64,000 bases of DNA from Epiperipatus broadwayi (GCA_028023455.1 JAQFVV010006312.1:3555835-3619834), one strand, 5' to 3'; positions 49,261-62,655 are shown, numbered from the stretch's first letter. Notes: a model not told the origin generated them from the sequence alone. Numbers and translations are program-made.

Positions 49261-51468
49261 AAGTGAAATCATAATAATGATCAGTTTATATGGAAGAAAA
49301 AAAATAAACATCCAATTAAGTTAAAAATTATTAAAAAAAAAATTGATAAACAAATAACTAAGATATCATCATAATAATATCTAGGATCAGAAAAATATAG
49401 CTCAACTAAAATTTAAAGATGCCAAAATCAGGAACCAATAAACATGGAACAACAAATAAATAGGTAAAAATAATAACCCTCTGAAAATATGAAAAACAAT
49501 AATAATTGACTGTACTGATAAAATTGATGCAAGAAAATCAAAAGATGTAATAAATAATGAAAATAAGATCAAAAGTAAAAATGAATAGAAGAAATAATGA
49601 AAGACAGTAAAGTATAATATTAAAAGATGGACTCAAAAAACAGTTATGACATGCTTCAAAAAAGTTACAATATTAGGATGAAGAAAAAATCAGATAGGCA
49701 ATAAAATGAAAGAAAGTATAAGTAAGAAGGTAAAAAAATAACCTTGATTAAAAAATGAAAAAAAAGTAATCATTTTAAAGAATTGGCTAAATTCTATAAA
49801 TAATTAAAAAGCTGTCAGAAAAACTAAGAAAAATAAGAAAAATAATGGAACCTATATAAAATATGAAATTAAAAATTTAAAAAGTGAAGATAAAAATTTT
49901 CATTAAGCATCAAAATGGAAACAAATAGAATATCAAAATAGAAATAGAAAAAGTTATAAATAAAAGCTAACTATATGTTGCTGAGCAACAATGATTCAGA
50001 ATCAAAATGGTAAACAAAGTGGAAAGAATAAAAGAAAAACAAATGAAAGTAGCCTACAAGATTGTAAAGTAATGTATTCAGAAAAAGAAGCAAAAATGTT
50101 GCAAGAATGTATACAACAGTTATATATAAAATAGGAGGAAACAATAGAAAAAAAAACAAGAGCATAAAAAGTAACATTTTTTCCAAGGGCATATAAATAT
50201 AATCTAAGTTTGTTCCCAAGAGCATGTAAAAGGCAACTTGAGCTTTTAAGTCTCCTTTTAAAAATAAAGATACTTAGATGTGATATAGGAAAATACAAAT
50301 AATGCATTTCAATAGCCTTGAAAACTATTTTGTTGTAAATACCATGGATGTGCTAGGGAAAGTAACCATCTCACATAACCACTTCAGGGATCATCAAAAA
50401 ATTGATAAAACTCTACTATTAATAATTTTGGAGCATTCAAAGGAGTAGCATTAAATAATTTCTGGATGAAAAACCAGATCTTATATCAGTTACCTCTTCA
50501 AGATGCAAGGTAAGGGGTTAAAGTTATACAGTGCTTTTTCATTCAATAGTTTTTTAACTGAGATCTCACAATCACCATTTGCACATTGTATAAAGATAAT
50601 CTGAATCATTAGATTCAATCTTCTTAAAAAAAACAGTGCAAATGACCATACCATAGGGACTATTTAAAAAACTATTTCATAAGTTAATGAACTTTTTAAT
50701 ACAATGATATTCATATGTGAGAGGATACCAGTCAAGAGATATGTTTTTTATATTTAAAATAAAAACATTATTTCCAAATAAAATATAATTCTGGTAAAAA
50801 TAGCACTGCTAGATAAAGAGATCACAATTGTAAGTAATTAGGAAGAAAGCAAAAATGAAAAAGAAACAGGGAATTTTAGAGAGATAAACATTATAAAAGA
50901 AAGTATAAATAGGACTATCATTCTATAACCCAAATAAGCTCTATCTTATTAAAAAAAATTGGATCATCAAAAAGTAAAAATGACTAAATAGAATTTTTCT
51001 CACTTTACTATGAGTTTCTCAAAATGGTATAGGATGAAAGATTTTTGGCTAAGTGAATGTGAAATTAAAAAAGGAGATATTCAAATTTGAGATTCTCTAT
51101 ATCCCAAATTCAAAACCTTGATCAAAGTATTTGTTCACATTTTATGAACTATGATAAGTCCAAGTGACATGTAAGGGAGATATAGTTGTTACTTTCTATG
51201 TTTCACTATTCCATAAAAAAAAATATTGCTTAGGAAACTTTACTAATTGTTAAAAATTTATAATTAAAATAAAAGTGAAAATCACGATTTTAGTCTGTAT
51301 TAAATTATTTAAAGACTCATTACTTGTTATTCAATAAATAAAAAAAATGTGATGAAGATGTAAAAAAAACCATTCCAGTCTATTATATCAGAAATGAACA
51401 AAAAATAAGGCATAAAAGAAATTATTGAATATAATGTAAATAAATATTTTGTGATATATAATTGTAAT
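49261..51468. other. A-rich plus strand (49.3-50.3 kb) and AT-rich DNA; no gene
   Basis: From about 49300 to 50250 the plus strand is strikingly rich in A with few T, including a possible YLGS-like remnant near 49376, so part of it may be the decayed 3' end of the LINE at 46985-49260. Long minus-strand frames at 49971-50307 are F/L/Y-rich reflections of this skew. From 50330 to 51468 no coding signal is seen. Confidence 0.45.
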
Positions 51469-51755
51469 TTTGTGGAAATAAATTAATTTTCACATATGTA
51501 TTATTAGATTAAATTTATGTGTACTCACTAATCAATAAGTGTTTTAAAAGCTTAAGTGTAACACTTATTTATGGGTGAATTCATGTAAATTTAATCTAAG
51601 TTCTGATTTAAGCATGATTAATAAGGGTTGGTTTATATGAAAATAAGCTCTAAACTTAAGTGTTACACTAAAGCTCTTAAAACATTTATTGATGGGTGAG
51701 CATGTAAATTATTTAATCTAATAGCATATATGTGAAGATTAATTTCCATCCACAA
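51469..51755. mobile_element. Foldback element with about 100-bp arms
   Basis: The left arm 51469-51570 and right arm 51652-51755 are inverted copies. TTGTGG at the outer edge, TTCACATATGTATTATTAGA versus TCTAATAGCATATATGTGAA, and AAGTGTAACACT / AGTGTTACACT inward all match. The central 80 bases contain a partial second copy of the right arm (ATGGGTGAATTCATGTAAAT). No coding capacity and no clear target duplication. Confidence 0.85.
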
Positions 51756-52617
51756 GATTAAAAAAAGTTATTGTGTATTTTACAATGACTATACATTTTT
51801 TATCCAAATGTCAGAATATTAGCTACCTAGAGCAGTATTTAAGAAGTTTAAAAACTTGTATAAAGGCCTCTAAGAAATTTCTAAACAGTAAAGGGATAAA
51901 TGTTTCTATATCAAAAGATATAAAAAGTATCAAATATAAAATTTTCACATTTAAAATCCTTATATAAAAAAGGGGAAAAAATTAAATAATAAAACTTTTA
52001 TTAATTTTGGAGCTTGAAGAGAAAAATACAGAAAAAAATATTGATATATGGGGATGAATATAGGTTGTTGCCCAAAAATATTTTATTATTGAATATTTTA
52101 ATGTCCTATCTCTAAGATAATCATATATGTTTTTTTTATTGAACTATTCATTAAGTTTTAGAAGATAAGTAATTTATTGATTCATTTTTATTTTTACAAA
52201 AGAGTCAATACTTAATGCCTTTAAATTCTATTTTTCTTTTAAATTCTATTTTCCATGCTTAATATATTATTTCTGACTTTTGAAGTAACATTCATGGTAT
52301 ACAATTGAATTGATTAGTTTCATGGTATCATTTTCACAAGCCAAATACATAATCAAATTACTAACAAAATAACTTACTAGCATTACTAATTTAGTGATAT
52401 ATAATAGACAATAAGAGAAAACAGTCATATACTTACTATCAAGATCAAAGATGATAGTAAAGATAGAATGTGTCTATAAATATAAGTGGATTAGAAATAT
52501 ATTTATCCCATTATATGAAAAATTTTATAAGGTTCAGATAATCTCCAAAAATATAATTATACTGGAATAATCACAGTAACCAAAAGTCAAAACATTTAAT
52601 TGAATTATTATCAAGCA
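51756..52617. other. AT-rich stretch, no gene seen
   Basis: A 64-codon open frame at 51773-51967 is lysine/serine-rich with no recognised motif and no start context to support it. Otherwise simple A/T-rich sequence. Confidence 0.5.
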
Positions 52618-52732
52618 GTCTTGCATTGGTGGTCGAGAGGTCAGCGCGACTGCTTTGCACTTGCAGGCAGTTGCGCGGGTTGCGGGTTCGCGTCCCGACC
52701 GATGCTATGACACTTAAAAAAAAAAAAAAAAC
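52618..52732 (+). mobile_element. tRNA-derived SINE, copy 5 (best preserved)
   Basis: Starts with GCATTGG, then the A box TGGTCGAGAGG, a long anticodon/variable region with GCGCGACTGC and GCAGTTGCGCGGG, the B box GGTTCGCGTCC, then CCGATGC, TATGACACTT and an A15 tail. GCATTGG and CCGATGC can form a seven-pair acceptor-like stem with one G-U pair. Flanked by the 12-bp target duplication TATTATCAAGCA (52606-52617 and 52733-52744). This is the youngest-looking copy and can serve as the family reference. The A and B boxes suggest an RNA polymerase III promoter. Confidence 0.93.
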
Positions 52733-52744
52733 TATTATCAAGCA

Positions 52745-55164
<2,420 letters not shown>

Positions 55165-55918
55165 TTACAACTCAGTCTAGTTCTAGTCTCTCTCTCTCTA
55201 TATATATATATATATGAAATGCCCCATAACTGTATATATATATATGGAACAATTAAAATATATGTATATTAATGAGCCAGAGTTTAAATCCTTGTGAAAT
55301 CTTTACAAATTTCTCATTATACTTGATGATTTTTTAATAAGCTTCAATTATTGATAAGTATATGAATATATAACCTGTTATTAGATAATTGTTAAAATAG
55401 AAAATAATTGTATACAATAATTTATTTACATGGTAAATATTTTTGTCTGTGTAAACACTTACTTGTAAAGCAATCTTGAGAGACTTTTGAATTGCAGTGG
55501 CCCAGTTAGAGAATTTTTACTCAGCACACATTCTTAAAACATAGGAATAATTATGCCTAAAAAACGTAAATGACATTTAAGATGTATTTCATGAAAAAAG
55601 AATACTCTTCAGTTGGCCTATGTCACAATTTCTTACAGATATCTTCCCCAGATGCTAAGAATTTATCAATACCAAATTATTGTAAATTGTTCTACAATTG
55701 TTAAATTTCTGAACTAATGTCTTGATATCATCCAGTTTAAATGAATATATTAACAATTATTACTAATGATTTATACTAGTTTGGTATTATGTAATCATTT
55801 TTATTCCAAATATAAACTTTAAATTCAGTTACTTATTAAGATATCTATTTTTTAATATATATATACATATATATATAAGGCATATTTTGTGGGTTCATAT
55901 ATATATATATATATATAT
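55165..55918. other. AT-rich stretch, no gene seen
   Basis: Contains short (TC)n/(TA)n at 55186-55216. An extra partial copy of the palindrome end (AAGGCATATTTTGTGGGTTC) lies at 55877-55896, separated from the main element by (AT)n. Confidence 0.6.
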
Positions 55919-56131
55919 AAGGCATATTTTGTGGGTTCACCTGTTAAAAAATTTAAATATTGATATACCAACACTTTGACTTGATCACACAAGTCATCCA
56001 CTGGGTGATTCGACTTAATCACATAAGTCATCCACTGGGTGATCACCCAGTAGTTGACTTGTGTGATCAAAATGTTGGTATATCAATATTTAAATTGTTT
56101 AACATGGATGAACCTGCAAAATATGCCTTTT
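55919..56131. mobile_element. Near-perfect palindromic element with duplicated core
   Basis: The left end AAGGCATATTTTGTGGGTTC and right end GAACCTGCAAAATATGCCTT are inverted copies. Inward, AAATATTGATATACCAACA pairs with TGTTGGTATATCAATATTT, and TGATCACACAAGTCA pairs with TGACTTGTGTGATCA. The centre contains a direct duplication of about 34 bases around CATCCACTGGGTGATT. No coding capacity; overlapping short frames on both strands are by-products. Confidence 0.88.
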
Positions 56132-57699
56132 ATATATCCAACCTATGAACATCTTTGTAGCAACATATATATATATATGTGTGTGTGTGTGTTATAATTA
56201 GTCCATGTTTATGTCTACCCACCCTCCTCACACCCACACATATTATCATTATTAGATACATTAAAATCTTTTATTCAATCAAACAATTTAAAGACATATG
56301 AATAATAATTCCTGAAAATGATAAATGGTTATCAAAATATATCCCATACTGAACTTGGACTCATTAATTTTTTCAGGTCACAATTTCTTATAAATGTTTT
56401 TATTGTGTGTTCAGTATTTATTAGCATCAAATCTGTACAATTTGATTTACAAGAATCAAACTCCCTGTACTCACATTTTTAACATTATTCATTTTAAATA
56501 AATGATAATGGCATGTTTTCTTCAATATAAAAATGGATAAAGCACTACATTTTGAGTTTATAGCATTTCAATTCATCATACAACTTATACAATAGTTTTT
56601 CATCAATACAATTTAATGTGCAAGTGTCAAATTTTTTGCATTCACATATTTGAATTCAACTTTAGGTTAACACATTAACGATTATTGTTAATCATTTATT
56701 CTATTAGAGGTTTTCATATTATTTTAGCCCAAATTTAATTTTAACAATTAAAGTTTACTATAGCTTATTTATTAAACAAAAACTACACAAAACCATTATG
56801 TCAAATCTATCATTCTTTATTGCACTGTATAATATCTCAGATATATAACTAAATCTATATGATTTTTAGATTTAAAAAAAGTATAATATAACAATCAATT
56901 TATTTATCAAAATAAATGTAATTAAATATTAGTTTATAAAATGTTGTTGCTGATTATAAATTATTTTTTTATAAAATTAATTTTGATAAATTTTTATAGA
57001 TAATTGTTTTATACAGAACATTGCAATTTTTTATATAATTTAATTTGAAACCATTATATAAAATAATCAAATAGTTAATTCATCAGGTCATATGATGTTT
57101 AAGAATGGAAACTAACATACTGAGTTTTGATCCACAGCTTGTTGCTTTGAAGTTTCTCTACCACAGACTATACCACACGCGATATTAAATAAATTTGTGT
57201 TAAAACGATATTCATAAAAAACCAAAACAGTTACTTTTTTTTTATTTTAAAGAAGCAACTTAACAACAGCAGCAACAACAAAACATACTGTAAATAAAAA
57301 CAACTATAATGATCAGGTATATTGATATCATTAATTAAATTAAAATATATGTACTTGTATAATCTTTTATTTTATTAAAAACAGAGATTAGGAATAGTAA
57401 TATAAATAATAGCTCGTTTATTTTTTAAATTTTTCTAACAAAAAGTATCTAAACAGATTAAAGCTAACATTTTTTTCCCATTAATATTTTGGAAATTGCC
57501 TGCTTTGGAATTTTGATCTAGTGGATATAAAATATTTAAAACTGAGCTTAAAAGCTGAAGTAAATGTAAATTTAGATACAAGAGTTTACAAAATATTAAA
57601 TTTGTTTGAAAATAATTTTAATAAATAGTGATCATCTATTTTTATAATCAATTGCATTTAGTACTTATGTAATATCTATTTATTTATATATTTAATATA
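56132..57699. other. AT-rich stretch, no gene seen
   Basis: Short (AT)n/(GT)n at 56164-56193, otherwise simple sequence with no coding signal. Confidence 0.5.
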
Positions 57700-58140
57700 G
57701 GGTATATGAGCATAGACTTTCAGATGACCCATCACTCTCCACTCTATCTAATAACACTGATACACTCAAGCACATATATGCTGAAAAGATAAATAATCAC
57801 CAATATACGTATTTCATGCTAAACCAGCAATCATCAGTTGGTCCAGATTATCATCTTCCACACATATATACTATAAGTGCTCAGATATATATTAAGATAG
57901 ACAATCCTCATACTTTAATGGACAAGCTCCAATCTACTACACACTCCAACTCTTCAACCATCCATCCAATTAAAAATCTGAAGATAGAATGCTCGAAGGC
58001 CACCCTGAGGCTGAGATTCTTGTCACACCCATGTTGACCTAAGGTCAATCTGAACCCCACATGTACAGGACATAATCCATTTAATACATATGCAAGGATG
58101 GGCAGACATCTCTACAATGTAATAACTGAAACACAGGCTG
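57700..58140. other. Lower-AT block of unknown nature
   Basis: About 440 bases with near-balanced composition. A 73-codon plus-strand frame (57816-58037) has no recognised motif, is Ser/Thr/His-rich, and I do not call it a gene. The segment at about 57980-58140 has palindromic TGACCTAAGGTCAA at 58034-58047. It could be a decayed transposon fragment; I do not recognise the family. Confidence 0.4.
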
Positions 58141-58229
58141 TATATTTTTTAAAAATCTTTTTTAAAAAAAAAAAAATTAAAGTAAATTTTTTATCAAGTT
58201 GAATATCATTTTTGTTATCGTCAGCGATG

Positions 58230-58477
58230 ATCATCATCATCATCATCTTCTTCTTCTTCTTCTTCTTCTTCTTCTTCTTCTTCTTCTTCTTCTTCTTCTT
58301 CTTCTTCTTCTTCTTCTTCTTCTTCTTCTTCTTCTTCTTCTTCTTCTTCTTCTTCTTCTTCTTCTTCTTCTTCTTCTTCTTCTTCTTCTTCTTCTTCTTC
58401 TTCTTCTTCTTCTTCTTCTTCTTCTTCTTCTTCTTCTTCTTCTTCTTCTTCTTCTTCTTCTTCTTCTTCTTCTTCTT

Positions 58478-58511
<34 letters not shown>

Positions 58512-58514
58512 CCC

Positions 58515-58587
<73 letters not shown>

Positions 58588-58588
58588 T
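58230..58588 (+). repeat. Compound (TCA)n-(TTC)n-(ATT)n microsatellite
   Basis: About five TCA units, then about 88 pure TTC units (58245-58507), a short ACTTCCCT interruption, and about 24 ATT units (58516-58588). The TTC block is a 260-base pure polypyrimidine tract. The poly-Leu and poly-Phe reading frames are artefacts. Confidence 0.97.
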
Positions 58589-59249
58589 AAATCTTTATAT
58601 AATATTTATAGAAATTTAGATCTTACAATTTGTAATGGGGAATTAATTAACCCCTATTGGGGATACTATGAACATGTTCAAAGAACAATATAAGTTTAAA
58701 TAATAAACAAATTGATGTAAAAGTAAATTATATAAAAAGAATGTAAATAAAATATGAAGATATTGAAATAAAAGTACCTTTCAAAAATTGTACAACTAGA
58801 AAAATTATGAAAATATAATGTTTTACAAATAATTTATTTTGTATAGAATTTTGAATTTAATAATCTGTAATAAACAAAGTGCATGAGTTATTATAAAATA
58901 ATTTTAAAATACATTTTTGGTCTACAAATATTACATATATAACTAAGTAAATTTAAAATAAAACTATAAAAGCAAGTAAAATAAATACACATAACTTTTT
59001 TTAAAAAAAAGTTATACAAATGTATTTGTTTTATTACTATTAATATCAGTATTACTATTATATAAGTAGTATTATTTAGTCAGCAAGATAAAATTTGATT
59101 AAAACACATAACCTTGACGTTTTAATGATTTTTTTTTATTACTATTAGATTTTATTATTTAAAAAGTTTTATTTGGTTGATATATATTATTAATTAAAAA
59201 TATCAATCATATTTGTCTTGACATTTTCTATAATAAAAGTTTAAGTTAA
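58589..59249. other. AT-rich stretch, no gene seen
   Basis: Simple AT-rich sequence with no coding or structural signal supported. Confidence 0.5.
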
Positions 59250-59268
59250 TAACAACAACAACAACGAC

Positions 59269-59361
<93 letters not shown>

Positions 59362-59373
59362 CATCATCATCAT
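59250..59373. repeat. Mirror-type microsatellite (AAC)n-(AAT)n-(ATT)n-(ATC)n
   Basis: (AAC)n is followed by about 46 bases of AAT, which switches at 59315/59316 to about 45 bases of ATT, so the AAT/ATT part is a perfect palindrome of about 90 bases. It ends in (ATC)n. Confidence 0.95.
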
Positions 59374-60272
59374 TCAAGAAACATTTTAAACTCATCATTA
59401 TTAACATCATTTCAAACAGTATCAATCCATGCAAAATAAAGTTTTATCTGAATTTAATCTAGTCTCCATCTATAGTTTATTTTATTCCATAAAATGTATT
59501 TTCTCATCCAATCACCTAGCATATAATTTTTTTTGTAGGTCTTTTCCAATCTTTTGGGATTTAGATAATAAAATTAATTCTTCATCTATTATTAACTCTT
59601 TTAGTTACATTAATAGCTCAGTTTTATTTTAATCATTTAATACTTTTACTGATTCCAATAATAACTATTTGTGTTCCACCTAAATATTTCATTTTTAAAA
59701 TATTGATTATTTATTTAACCATCTAAATTTGAAATTGATCAAAATGTTTAATTTTATTAAACATCCAAAACATTTCAAATGGAAAAAAAAAGATAAAAAA
59801 AACTTCAAGAAAATATGGTGGCTTGAATATTTTCATTATAATATGATACAAAAGTTTAATCCATGAGAAAAATGTAATTAAAAAAAGTATTAATAAGTGC
59901 AACATTAAAAAATAAATTTGAGACAATCATTGATCAATCCAATATTACCACAGAAAATTATAAAAAAGTAATAACTATTCAAAGGTAAATAAATATTAAA
60001 GAGACGAGTATAGATGAAAAAACAATTGCAATTTGAAATGCCCAGAAATTAAACGTTATTATTATTTAGATAAAAATCATTATAAATTTTTCATTTCTTA
60101 TTCAATTATTAAGCTACTATGACAAGTAACTAGTGAAGAATAAAAATGAAACAGAACATATATATTATTAGAAGTTTAGCTTCTCATCAGTTTCAAAGTT
60201 CAAATTTTAACTTTACTAATTTGTAATTATTAATATATATGTTTTTATGTATATTACATATGAAATATGCTT
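59374..60272. other. AT-rich stretch, no gene seen
   Basis: Two short open frames (59429-59632 plus, 59723-59926 minus) have AT-driven composition and no motif. Nothing else supported. Confidence 0.5.
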
Positions 60273-60277
60273 TATCT

Positions 60278-60327
<50 letters not shown>

Positions 60328-60337
60328 AGATATATAT

Positions 60338-60384
<47 letters not shown>
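60273..60384. repeat. Two adjacent perfect AT palindromes
   Basis: The first, 60273-60332, is TATCTAAAA-(TA)n-TTTTAGATA. The second, 60339-60384, is TAGTTTA-(TA)n-TAAACTA. Each is a perfect inverted repeat able to extrude as a cruciform. Confidence 0.92.
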
Positions 60385-60514
60385 AATGGAAGTAAACAAC
60401 TTTCTGACAACTAAGAATGACATGTATTTAATACTTAATATATTTATAACACAAAATTTTACAGTTGATATTATAAGAACTTTAAAAGTACAAATGTCTC
60501 TTCACTTTTATTTT

Positions 60515-60910
60515 AAAGTGATATACACTATTTGTATTTTTATATTCAACTATTTCCATCATCTAATATATGTATTGAATATCTTTAGAAAATTTTAACT
60601 TTATTTAAATATTCCAAATACATTCAACTGTTAATTATAGCCCATCAAACAGGTTTGTATGTGCACAACATTTTGAGAGGTATTAGTCTCTCCTCTTCTT
60701 CAGTTGTTGCTGTCCTGACCAGTGACAGTACCAGCATGGGATTCAAAATGTTGTGCATATACTTACCAGTTTGATGTGCTATTACTAATAGTTAAATGTA
60801 TTTGGAATATTTAAATAAAGTTAATTTTTTTCTGAAGACATTCAATACAACATATATTAGATGATGGAAATAGTCCAATATAAAAATACAACTAGAACAC
60901 CATCATCACA
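60515..60910. mobile_element. Foldback element, same family as 14080-14670, with hammerhead-like tip
   Basis: The left arm 60518-60674 and right arm 60741-60909 are inverted copies: ACTTTATTTAAATATTCC / GGAATATTTAAATAAAGTT, TTCCATCATCTAATATATG / CATATATTAGATGATGGAA and GCACAACATTTTGA / TCAAAATGTTGTGC. On the minus strand the tip reads GCACAACA, UU, a stem with CTGTC/GACAG, CTGAAGA (60703-60697), a GAGAG/CTCTC stem (60692-60675), AAAA, then TGTTGTGC. This is the layout of a hammerhead ribozyme with helix III formed by the arms and one core change (GAAA to AAAA). No coding capacity. Confidence 0.82.
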
Positions 60911-61763
60911 AACCTTCAGGAAAACTCTGATATACAATATATTTCAATAGTTGTTAAATAAATTGGATCATTATTTCAAACATTGTCAACAAATGTTACT
61001 TAAATAACATCAACATTGAAGTTAAGAATGATCCATCGTTTTCTTTTAACCATTTATTAACTATGAACATGAATTTTCAATTTGAAATGAAGCATATCTC
61101 TATATCTGAAAAAATCACAATTGGTGCTTGTGCTCTAACAATATTGAATTAGAACGCATTGTATCTTTGTTTATATATATATAATGCTCAATTTAAAAAT
61201 AATTACTTTGCCATTATTACGATGTAAAAACATCAAAAGTGCAATTGACAAAAAAACTTTAACTACAGCGAATTATATATTTGAAGTTTAATTCAGAGAA
61301 TCATATTTTAAATGATAATTTATCTTTATATATATATATAGTTAAATAGTGGTTTTTTTTATTAAAAATATGAAACACTGTTACAATAAATGATACGCAC
61401 CCCACTTCGACATTCTACAATATATATATAAAACCAGTCAAATATTTCATGTTTGTTACTCCATCCTCTAAGCGTATACCAATCATAAAATATTGTTTTG
61501 TGAATAATTCTCCAGATTACCATCTCTTATTAGATAGATACTTCATGAACAACCCTTAATTATCTGATGAGATTGAGACTTAAAATATTCAAATATAGTC
61601 ATACTAGTCTATTTATATGTCTTAGTTATACAACTAATATGATTCTAAAGATTGAATGCTTTAATAATTGATCATCACTTATATGATATTAAATTCAATA
61701 AATTTTCATTATTCACTACCTCATAATAGATAGAGGTACCGGAAGAATATATATATATATATA
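60911..61763. other. AT-rich stretch, no gene seen
   Basis: Short AT repeats and no coding signal. The right limit adjoins a tRNA-like fragment. Confidence 0.5.
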
Positions 61764-61800
61764 TTGAAGCAGTCGGATCTGAGTTCGATCCTAGCTTCAT
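61764..61800 (+). repeat. tRNA 3'-half-like fragment
   Basis: CGGATCTGAGTTCGATCCTA contains a T-arm-like stem and a B box (GAGTTCGATCC) but no A box upstream, where an (AT)n run lies. It is likely a SINE or tRNA-pseudogene fragment unrelated to the main SINE family. Confidence 0.35.
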
Positions 61801-62115
61801 GTTATTTACCCTAATACTAACCTTAAATTTCCGATGCAATGGTGCTTTATACGTTCAATCCACGCTAATTTCCATAATCAATAACTTATTTCAAATGCGT
61901 AGCAAAATTAATTAGTTTAGTTTAAAATTGATCAATTCTCTAAATAAATTCATGATAAAATATTCATGAATTTATATATATTAAATTGCGTGGATTGTGC
62001 GTATATATACTTGTAAATATTAAATATATATAATTGTTCGAAAGTTTCATTGCGTCGGGAATACTTGTTTTTTTTTCACCTTTAAATAATTTGTAAAGTT
62101 TCGGTGATTAAAAGC

Positions 62116-62288
62116 TACATTCCTTCGATAAGCTTTAAAATTCTTAAAAACAATAGTAAAGCTTTATGAATTGGAAAAAGATAAGGATTCATTTTTCTAA
62201 TTAAATCATTTTCAGATTTTAAGAATTCATTTTCAATTAGAGAAGGAATTCAAGCTAATTAGTTTGAAAGCCTTATCGAGGGAATGTA
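62116..62288. repeat. Short inverted repeat with 125-base spacer
   Basis: TACATTCCTTCGATAAGCTT at 62116-62135 and AAGCCTTATCGAGGGAATGT at 62268-62287 are inverted with two or three mismatches. The intervening A/T-rich sequence also has internal symmetry (AATTCATTTT). Possibly a small MITE remnant. Confidence 0.6.
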
Positions 62289-62360
62289 TTTGAAAACAAC
62301 TAATTATAAAAAAACACATGGACAATAAAATGAGCGCTAGCCGGAGGCATCAGTGAACAG

Positions 62361-62655
62361 TATATATAGCCCTGAAAAGTCAGGAAAAAAGGCTAGCTTT
62401 GTTGTAGAGTAGTGCAGTGAACTCTGTGCATATTAATTTGTATTTCATCATGATAGAGGGCTAGAACATCAGGAATCTGGCTACGGTTCCTAAAGTCCCG
62501 AGAAATCTTCAATGGAGCTGCTGAACTTTTTCCGGACCAATCATTCTGCTAAAATTATGAAAGCTACTAAAATACTGTTCCAGTAGTCAACCAATGATGC
62601 CTATGTTTTCAACAACTTGGAGGTGCAACTTAAGGACCAGCGGAAGGGGTAATAT
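62361..62655 (+). promoter_or_regulatory. Possible TATA promoter with untranslated or short-ORF leader
   Basis: TATATATA at 62361-62368, preceded by GC-richer GAGCGCTAGCCGGAGG, is followed by about 290 bases of near-balanced, CpG-bearing sequence, unlike its surroundings. A plus-strand frame from ATG at 62512 runs 24 codons (MELLNFFRTNH...) to TAG at 62584, and the same frame stays open for 21 more codons. A donor-like AAGGG/GTAATA lies near 62650. It may be a first exon of a gene to the right, or the end of an unrecognised transposon. Confidence 0.3.

Noticed and set aside
52618-52732. Functional tRNA gene
   Set aside because: Same sequence dispersed in five copies with poly-A tails and target duplications, so it is a SINE.
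55852-56148. Overlapping open frames on both strands with repeated WVI..HP motifs
   Set aside because: By-products of the palindrome and its duplicated core.
58199-58693. 164-codon and 135-codon open frames (poly-Leu, poly-Phe)
   Set aside because: Created by (TTC)n and (ATT)n repeats.
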